A stretch of DNA of 40,189 bases from Neolewinella lacunae (GTDB taxonomy: Bacteria > Bacteroidota > Bacteroidia > Chitinophagales > Saprospiraceae): NCBI RefSeq assembly GCF_014349155.1, contig NZ_JACSIT010000148.1, positions 1 through 40,189 on the forward strand. The letters are read 5' to 3'. The notes under the pieces are model-generated. The model did no database searches, was not told where the DNA came from, and saw nothing but the letters and a program-made list of their open reading frames with translations. Positions 31,305 to 40,189 of this stretch are shown in pieces. Position numbers and translations under genes: made by a program. The stretch's first letter is position 1. Every line of letters starts with the position of its first letter.

Positions 31305-33176
31305 CTAGTACAGCGGGTTCTGTACCAGCAGAGGGTTGCGGTTGATCTCGTCCCGCGTGATCGGGCGGTAGTACATCTTGTTGCGCCAGGTGCGGGTTTC
31401 GTTTTCCGTATTTTCCACCACCGTGTAAGTGTAGGTGTAACGGGATGGGTCGTAGCGGTAAGGCACGTGGGGCGTGGCTCCCGGGCGGAGGGTAGCGCGG
31501 ATGTCGATGGTCTGGATAATGCGGCCGAGGGTTTCGGGGGCAATCAGCCAACGGCGGGCGTCGTGGTAGCGGTGCTCTTCGTAGGAGAGTTCCACGCGGC
31601 GCTCGTTGCGGTAGCGCTGCCGCAGGGCATCGCCCGTATCCGTTACGGCGGGCATCCCGACACGGAAGCGGATCTTGCTGAGCCATTCGCGGGCCGTGGC
31701 TTCGTCGCCCAGTTCGATGCTGGCCTCCACGAGGTTCAGTACGGCCTCGGTGTAGCGGATGAATGGCCAGGGAATGGTTTGGGCGTTCGACTGGTTATCG
31801 GGCAACGCGGGGTTGGGGTCGATGAACTTACGGTGGTAGTAGTGGGTACGGCTGCCGTTCCAGTTTTCTACCGTAGACTCGCGGGTATCCACCCCGTTGA
31901 TGGTGCCGCCGTTGCCGTCGTCGTAGTAGCCGGTCTGGATCTGGTCCATGGGGTCAATTCCGGAAACGGCTACTGGCCGGGGCTTCCAGTCGGCACCGTC
32001 GTACATGATGGATGCGCCGAGGCGGGGATCCCGGTTTTCGTAGGGAGCTGCAGCGTGGGCGGGGTTGTTCCAGTCGAAACGGGAACCGTCCATCATCTCG
32101 TAGTCGTCCACCAGCTGCTGGATGGGGGTGTTGCCCGCCCAGTTGTTGTAGCCGTTCGGTCCGTTGTTGATGCCGTGGTGGATACCACCCAGCGGCCAGT
32201 TGTCCTCTACGGTGTAGAGGGGCGTTTTAGTGCGCTCGAAGATCAATTCTACTTCCGCAGCAGCGTCGCCAACGGCACTACCACCGCCCATGGAAATGGA
32301 GATGTAGTTCTGACGGCCTTCCTCGGCGGATACGGGTGCGGTGAGGTCCATCTTGTAGCCCGTGCCGGCGTTCACCACCACCAGGGCAGCGTCGCGGGCG
32401 GCGCGCCAGCGGGCGGTGCGGTCACCACCGGAGTAAGCCACCAGGTCGATATTGCTATAACCAGGGAATACTCCGCCCGCCAAAGCACCGTCGTGGAGAT
32501 CCGAAGCGGCGTAGAGCAGGATACGGGATTTCAGCGCCTGCGCCGCCAGGGTGGAAGCCCGGCCCGGCGTAACGGGCTTGCCTTCGAGCAAGGTGGCGGC
32601 CCGATCCAGGTCTGCGACAATGAAGTTGACCGTTTCTTCCCAGGTGTTGCGCGCTACGGAGTAGTCCTCATCCAGGCCGTAGGGGCGGTCAATGAGGGGA
32701 ACGCCGCCGTAGAAGCGGGCCAGCTGGTGGTAGTAGTAGGCCCGCAAGAAGTGGGCTTCGCCGAGAAGGCGGTCGCGCAACTCCGTGTCGGAGAAGGTCG
32801 CAGTGGGCAGGCGCTCAATGGCGATGTTGGCCTGGCGAATGGCCAGGTACATCTGGTCCCACTGGTAAGTAGCACTCATCCAGGCGGTGTTGGTGGGGTC
32901 TTCCGTGCCTTCATTGAAAGTGTTGATGTTCCGCCCGGCGTGGGTGAACATCGCCTCGTCCGTAATGGAAGATAAGCCCTGCTCCTCGAACCCGCCGTAG
33001 CCCAGGAAGGAGTAGACGTTGAAGATGAAGGCCTGGCTGAGTGGGCCATCCGCCCAGGTGGCCTCGCTGGAGATGCTGTCAAGGGGCTCCGTGTTCAGGA
33101 AGTCGTCCTTACACCCCGTCAGGAGGGCCAGGAAAACACCCGTTGCCAGGAAGGCCCGCCAAAGAGAATTTTTCAT
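31305..33176 (-). CDS. SusD/RagB-family surface lipoprotein
   Basis: The 623-residue lipoprotein would cap the neighbouring SusC barrel and bind its substrate. The signal MKNSLWRAFLATGVFLALLTGC has Cys22 as lipidation site, and KDDFLNTEPLDSISSEATW is the classic SusD N-terminus. TPR-like helices follow (AYYYHQLARFYGGVPLI, about residues 140-160), and the C-terminal SusD_RagB domain contains IRYTEAVLNLVEASIELGD, RNERRVELSYEEHRYHDARRW and a terminal MYYRPITRDEINRNPLLVQNPLY. An ATG three codons upstream and a longer one are possible; this start gives the best signal peptide. It follows susC after 104 bp. Confidence 0.94.
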   Translation of the reverse strand: MKNSLWRAFLATGVFLALLTGCKDDFLNTEPLDSISSEATWADGPLSQAFIFNVYSFLGYGGFEEQGLSSITDEAMFTHAGRNINTFNEGTEDPTNTAWMSATYQWDQMYLAIRQANIAIERLPTATFSDTELRDRLLGEAHFLRAYYYHQLARFYGGVPLIDRPYGLDEDYSVARNTWEETVNFIVADLDRAATLLEGKPVTPGRASTLAAQALKSRILLYAASDLHDGALAGGVFPGYSNIDLVAYSGGDRTARWRAARDAALVVVNAGTGYKMDLTAPVSAEEGRQNYISISMGGGSAVGDAAAEVELIFERTKTPLYTVEDNWPLGGIHHGINNGPNGYNNWAGNTPIQQLVDDYEMMDGSRFDWNNPAHAAAPYENRDPRLGASIMYDGADWKPRPVAVSGIDPMDQIQTGYYDDGNGGTINGVDTRESTVENWNGSRTHYYHRKFIDPNPALPDNQSNAQTIPWPFIRYTEAVLNLVEASIELGDEATAREWLSKIRFRVGMPAVTDTGDALRQRYRNERRVELSYEEHRYHDARRWLIAPETLGRIIQTIDIRATLRPGATPHVPYRYDPSRYTYTYTVVENTENETRTWRNKMYYRPITRDEINRNPLLVQNPLY

Positions 33177-33280
33177 TAGTTGCATGATGTGTGATAGTTT
33201 CAGTTTCAAGTTCCGCTGTTGCGTACCGCGAAGGTACGAAAACACGCTTAGGTGTTGGAACAGTGGAACTCGTAATTGGT

Positions 33281-36200
33281 TTAGAATGTGACGTTTAAGC
33301 CCAGGTTGATGATGCGGGTTTGCGGGTAGTAGACGCCGCTGCCGGCCGTAGACTCGGGATCGAAGAAATCGAGGCTATCGAAGGTGAGCAGGTTAAGGCC
33401 ATTGACGTAGGCGCGCAGGCTGCCCAGGGAGAGGCGGCTGGTGAGGGCCGTGGGCAGCGTGTAGCCAATTTCCAGGTTCTTCAGGCGGAGGTAATTCTTG
33501 CTGAAGAGCCAGTAGGTATTCTGGCCGTAGTTACCGCCCGTGTAGTAGGTATCGCCACGGCTGGCCAGGCGAGGGTGCTCGGAGCTGGGGTTATCGATGC
33601 TCCAGCGGTTGTCGTGGCTCCACTTGAGGTAGTTGCCAATGTCGCCGGATTCCGTTTGCACGCGCAGGGAAGCACCCGTAGCCCCTTGCAACAGCGCGGT
33701 AATGTCGAGGCCTTTGTAGCTGGCGGTGAAGTTGGCCCCGAAGTTGAAGGTCGGCGTACCGTTGTCGTCGATGCGTACACGGTCGTCGCCGTCGATCTTT
33801 CCGTCGCCGTTGACGTCGCGGAATTTCATATCGCCCGGCAACAGACGGCCCGTTACGGCGCTGTAATCGAGGGTTTCGGCGTTGATCTCGGCCTGGTCGC
33901 GGAATACACCGTCGGATTCGTACACCAGGTAAGCACCGATGGGCTTGCCTTCCATGAGCTGGTAATCGGGAGCGCCGGGGATTTCGTCCATGAAGATGAC
34001 CTTGTTCTTGGCGTAGCCACCGTTGACGCCGAAGCGCCACTGGAAAGGTTTGCCGGCCCGGCCATTGTAGCCCAGGTTGAATTCAAAGCCCCGGTTTTCT
34101 ACCTCACCGGCGTTCACTGGAGGCAGGAGGCTGTTGATGCCGGAAGATGCCGGGGTAGAGCCCGTTTCCTGAATCAGGATCTGGTCGCGCTTATTGACGA
34201 AGTATTCCAGCGTAGCGTCTACCCGGTTGTTGAACAGGATAGCGTCAATGCCGAAATTGAGGTTATTGGCCCGTTCCCAGGTGAAGCTGGGGTTGGCCAG
34301 GCGGATTTCCCTCAGGGTAGTTTCGACCACACTGTTGATGGGATATTCGCCGAAGCCATAGGTAGAGAGGTAGGCAAATTCCTGCAGCTGGTTGTTGAAA
34401 AACACCTGGTCATTACCCATTTGCCCGTAGCTGGCGCGGATCTTGAGCAGATCGACCGCCCCTACGTTAAAGAAGTCTTCATTGGAGATGTTCCAGCCCG
34501 CCAGTACGCCGGGGAAGAAGCCAAAGCGGTCACTTTCCGGGAAGATGTACGAACCGTCGTAGCGGAAGATGAACTCCAGGAGGTACTTCTCATTGTAGTC
34601 GTACTGCGCCCGGCCGTAGTAGCCCAGGCGGGCCCGGTTGTAGCCGGAGCCACCCGTTTCCTGCTGCAAAGATCCGCCGGCAAACAACTGGTCCACCGCC
34701 GCAGAAATGTAGTTGCGCCGGAAGGCCTGAAAGCCCTCTCCACTGAAGGTTTCCCGTGTCACGCCCGCCATCAAACCGATGTTGTGGCCAGCTCCGAACT
34801 GCGTATTGTAGTCGATGCGGGTGGAGAGGTTGGTGTTGAGCGTGGAGAAATTGCTCTGCCGCAGGCGCGGGTCGGTAAAGTTGGAGCGAACGGCACCCTC
34901 CAGCAAGGGCGTGACGCCGTCGGGCTCAAAGGATACCCGGTCCCAGAAGTACAAAGTCCAGGGCGTTTCCCACCGCTTGGTGGTGTTGTTGCTGTTGTCG
35001 GCAGCACCGGAGAAAGTCAGCGACAGTCCCTTGATCCAGGGGTTGGTCAGTGTGACTGATCCATTGGCCTGGAGGTAGTCGGTGGGACTATCCACGTAGC
35101 CGGTGGCGTTGGTGGTAATCACGTTGGGGTTTTGCCCGTTTTCGATGTCGGGTCCGGGCAGGCCGTTGGGCCAGACGCCGGGCTCGGTAGGCCGGCCACG
35201 CATCAGCATCCGGAAGATCGCGTTGGCGTCCTGCGTGGGGTAGCGACGGTCTTCCCGGCGGGCGGTGATGCCGATGGAGGTGGTAATGTACTGGCTGATG
35301 TCTGCATCCAGGTTGATGCGTAAATTGTACTGCTTGTACTTCGTGGCCGTGTTTTTGTAGAAGGCTTCCTGGTTGACGAAGCCCGCCGAGGCGAAGTAGC
35401 GTACCGCCTGCGTGCCACCGCGGACGGATAGGTTGTGCTGGCTCTGCGGCGCCCAGGTGCGGAAGGCGTCACCAAACCAGTCGGAATCGGGGAAACCCCA
35501 GGGGTCCGTACCTGCACCGTGCAGCCGGACGGCCTCGGGGCTGAAGTTGGCGTTGATCGTCCCAACGCCGGGCGTGGGCGAATCGTAAGTGCCGGAAGTC
35601 CGGATGGCCTGGGAGGCCGCTGACCACTCATTGACGGGCACGGTCTGGTAGATCGGCAGCTCGTTCATGATGTTGGCGTACTCTACGGCGCTCGCCATTT
35701 CGGGGATGACCGTAGGCTGGGCCCAGCCCTGGTTGAAGTCGTAGCTCACCGTAGGTTTGCCGGATACGCCGCGCTTGGTGGTCACCAGAATGGCACCGTT
35801 GGCGGCGCGGGCACCGTAAATGGCCGCCGAGGCATCCTTCAGCACGGAAATGGACTCAATGTCCTGGGGACTGAGGCGCGCCAGGCCACCCGCGCGGTCG
35901 GGGACTCCGTCAATGACAATCAGCGGGCTGCTGTTGCCCAGCGTGTTGACGCCGCGGATGTTGATCAGGGCGTTGTCGTTGCCCGGCTCACCGCTGGGCT
36001 GAATGACGACTACGCCGGGCAGACGACCCGCCAGCGAAGCGCCGAGGTTGACCGAGGGCGACTGCTGCAAAGCCCCCCCCTGGACGCCCACCACGGCCCC
36101 AGTTACGGTTGCCTTTTTCTGCTTTCCGTAAGCAACCACAACCACCTCATCCAGTAGCTCGCCACTGGTAAGCGAAAGATTGTAATTGACGCCCGGACCG

Positions 36201-36463
36201 ACGGTAATTTCCCGGTTTTGGTAGCCGGTGTAGGAAAAAATCAGCACGTCGCCATCACTGGCCTGCAAAGAAAAGCTACCGTCAACGTCGGTAACCGTAC
36301 CGGAACTGGTGCCCTTTAGCAAGACACTCGCGCCTATGAGCGGGTCTCCGGTTTGCTCATCGAGCAAAACCCCACTGATGGTTTGCTGCGCTACCGCAGT
36401 AGCCGCAAGCGTGAGCAACAGCAAAAGGGCCATTGCTCCTCGCAAAATAAATTTGTAATGCAT
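33281..36463 (-). CDS. SusC/RagA-family TonB-linked outer-membrane transporter
   Basis: The 1060-residue protein forms the outer-membrane barrel of a SusCD transporter. A signal peptide (MHYKFILRGAMALLLLLTLAATAVAQQ) precedes a carboxypeptidase-regulatory-like domain (ISGVLLDEQTGDPLIGASV to NYNLSLTSGE, about 28-105). The SusC signature LLDEVVVVAYGKQKKATVTGAV comes next, then the plug (NIRGVNTLGNSSPLIVIDGVP, SISVLKDASAAIYGARAANGAILVTTK). The barrel ends in IINLGLNVTF. Its substrate is not evident: no polysaccharide-degrading enzyme lies in its own operon, only the divergent GH2 gene. A minus-strand TACTTTCA about 23 bp upstream is a weak promoter candidate. Confidence 0.95.
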   Translation of the reverse strand: MHYKFILRGAMALLLLLTLAATAVAQQTISGVLLDEQTGDPLIGASVLLKGTSSGTVTDVDGSFSLQASDGDVLIFSYTGYQNREITVGPGVNYNLSLTSGELLDEVVVVAYGKQKKATVTGAVVGVQGGALQQSPSVNLGASLAGRLPGVVVIQPSGEPGNDNALINIRGVNTLGNSSPLIVIDGVPDRAGGLARLSPQDIESISVLKDASAAIYGARAANGAILVTTKRGVSGKPTVSYDFNQGWAQPTVIPEMASAVEYANIMNELPIYQTVPVNEWSAASQAIRTSGTYDSPTPGVGTINANFSPEAVRLHGAGTDPWGFPDSDWFGDAFRTWAPQSQHNLSVRGGTQAVRYFASAGFVNQEAFYKNTATKYKQYNLRINLDADISQYITTSIGITARREDRRYPTQDANAIFRMLMRGRPTEPGVWPNGLPGPDIENGQNPNVITTNATGYVDSPTDYLQANGSVTLTNPWIKGLSLTFSGAADNSNNTTKRWETPWTLYFWDRVSFEPDGVTPLLEGAVRSNFTDPRLRQSNFSTLNTNLSTRIDYNTQFGAGHNIGLMAGVTRETFSGEGFQAFRRNYISAAVDQLFAGGSLQQETGGSGYNRARLGYYGRAQYDYNEKYLLEFIFRYDGSYIFPESDRFGFFPGVLAGWNISNEDFFNVGAVDLLKIRASYGQMGNDQVFFNNQLQEFAYLSTYGFGEYPINSVVETTLREIRLANPSFTWERANNLNFGIDAILFNNRVDATLEYFVNKRDQILIQETGSTPASSGINSLLPPVNAGEVENRGFEFNLGYNGRAGKPFQWRFGVNGGYAKNKVIFMDEIPGAPDYQLMEGKPIGAYLVYESDGVFRDQAEINAETLDYSAVTGRLLPGDMKFRDVNGDGKIDGDDRVRIDDNGTPTFNFGANFTASYKGLDITALLQGATGASLRVQTESGDIGNYLKWSHDNRWSIDNPSSEHPRLASRGDTYYTGGNYGQNTYWLFSKNYLRLKNLEIGYTLPTALTSRLSLGSLRAYVNGLNLLTFDSLDFFDPESTAGSGVYYPQTRIINLGLNVTF

Positions 36464-40106
<3,643 letters not shown>

Positions 40107-40107
40107 G

Positions 40108-40127
40108 ACTGCTGCGCAGTTTTTTTT
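40108..40127 (+). terminator. Terminator of the GH2 gene
   Basis: ACTGC TGC GCAGT is followed directly by a run of Ts, 1 bp after the stop codon. The stem is short (5 bp) but the U-run is long (8). Confidence 0.65.
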
Positions 40128-40157
40128 GAACCACTTAGGACACGAAGAGGGGCTAAG
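40128..40157 (+). repeat. CCACTAAG/CACGAAG repeat, copy D
   Basis: GAACCACTTAGGACACGAAG continues from the terminator U-run and matches the three copies at 5684-5832. As with copy C after the M14 gene, it lies right after a stop and points away from the gene. The remaining bases to the window end show nothing further. Confidence 0.7.
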
Positions 40158-40189
40158 GTGTGGCAGGAAAACCTGGTTGAGGGTGTCCT

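Overview
The window looks like a chromosomal segment of a GC-rich member of the Bacteroidota. The reasons are a SusC/SusD pair, an Oar-like TonB receptor, FG-GAP/ASPIC-UnbV lipoproteins, an orphan Rhs tip, and promoter boxes of the Bacteroidota type (TAnnTTTG) just upstream of several starts. The Rhs core and repeat style would fit the Saprospiria (Lewinella-like), but that is a guess. No rRNA, tRNA or CRISPR array was seen.

Layout. 1-1900: a complete IS1182-like insertion sequence with 18-bp terminal inverted repeats. 1994-10577: housekeeping genes, namely an AMP-forming acyl-CoA synthetase, argS, a secreted M14 zinc peptidase, selD, and a Rossmann/DUF2520 protein. 10690-13275: an AT-rich island with a lipoprotein-type Rhs core fused to an HExxH metallopeptidase-like tip, followed by two small unknown genes that are immunity candidates. 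13609-17757: a DUF4197 protein and a large TonB-dependent receptor with a strong terminator. 17880-19536: a repeat-rich stretch (17-bp tandem array, long inverted repeat, CATCGGAGG repeats) around a PPK2-type polyphosphate kinase. 19537-24864: a secreted GH13 enzyme, an unknown membrane protein, a YebC-family regulator and galactokinase. 24911-36463: a five-gene minus-strand cluster in the order SusC, SusD, FG-GAP/ASPIC-UnbV lipoprotein, vanadium-type haloperoxidase/PAP2 lipoprotein, and second ASPIC-UnbV (CRTAC1-like) protein. 36972-40106: a divergent secreted GH2 beta-galactosidase.

How it fits together. GH2, galK and GH13 point to use of galactosides and alpha-glucans. The SusCD cluster is unusual in carrying a haloperoxidase and two beta-propeller lipoproteins rather than glycosidases, so its substrate is open. 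A double hairpin terminator between susD and the next gene would give stepped-down expression.

The most unexpected signal is an 18-bp sequence, GCACCTGCGNCCGCGCCC, present 13 times in 40 kb on both strands. It occurs between genes, in signal-peptide codons and inside genes. Near gene starts it points in the direction of the gene; all three copies deep inside genes point against it. It matches no element class I know, and is the best candidate here for something undescribed.
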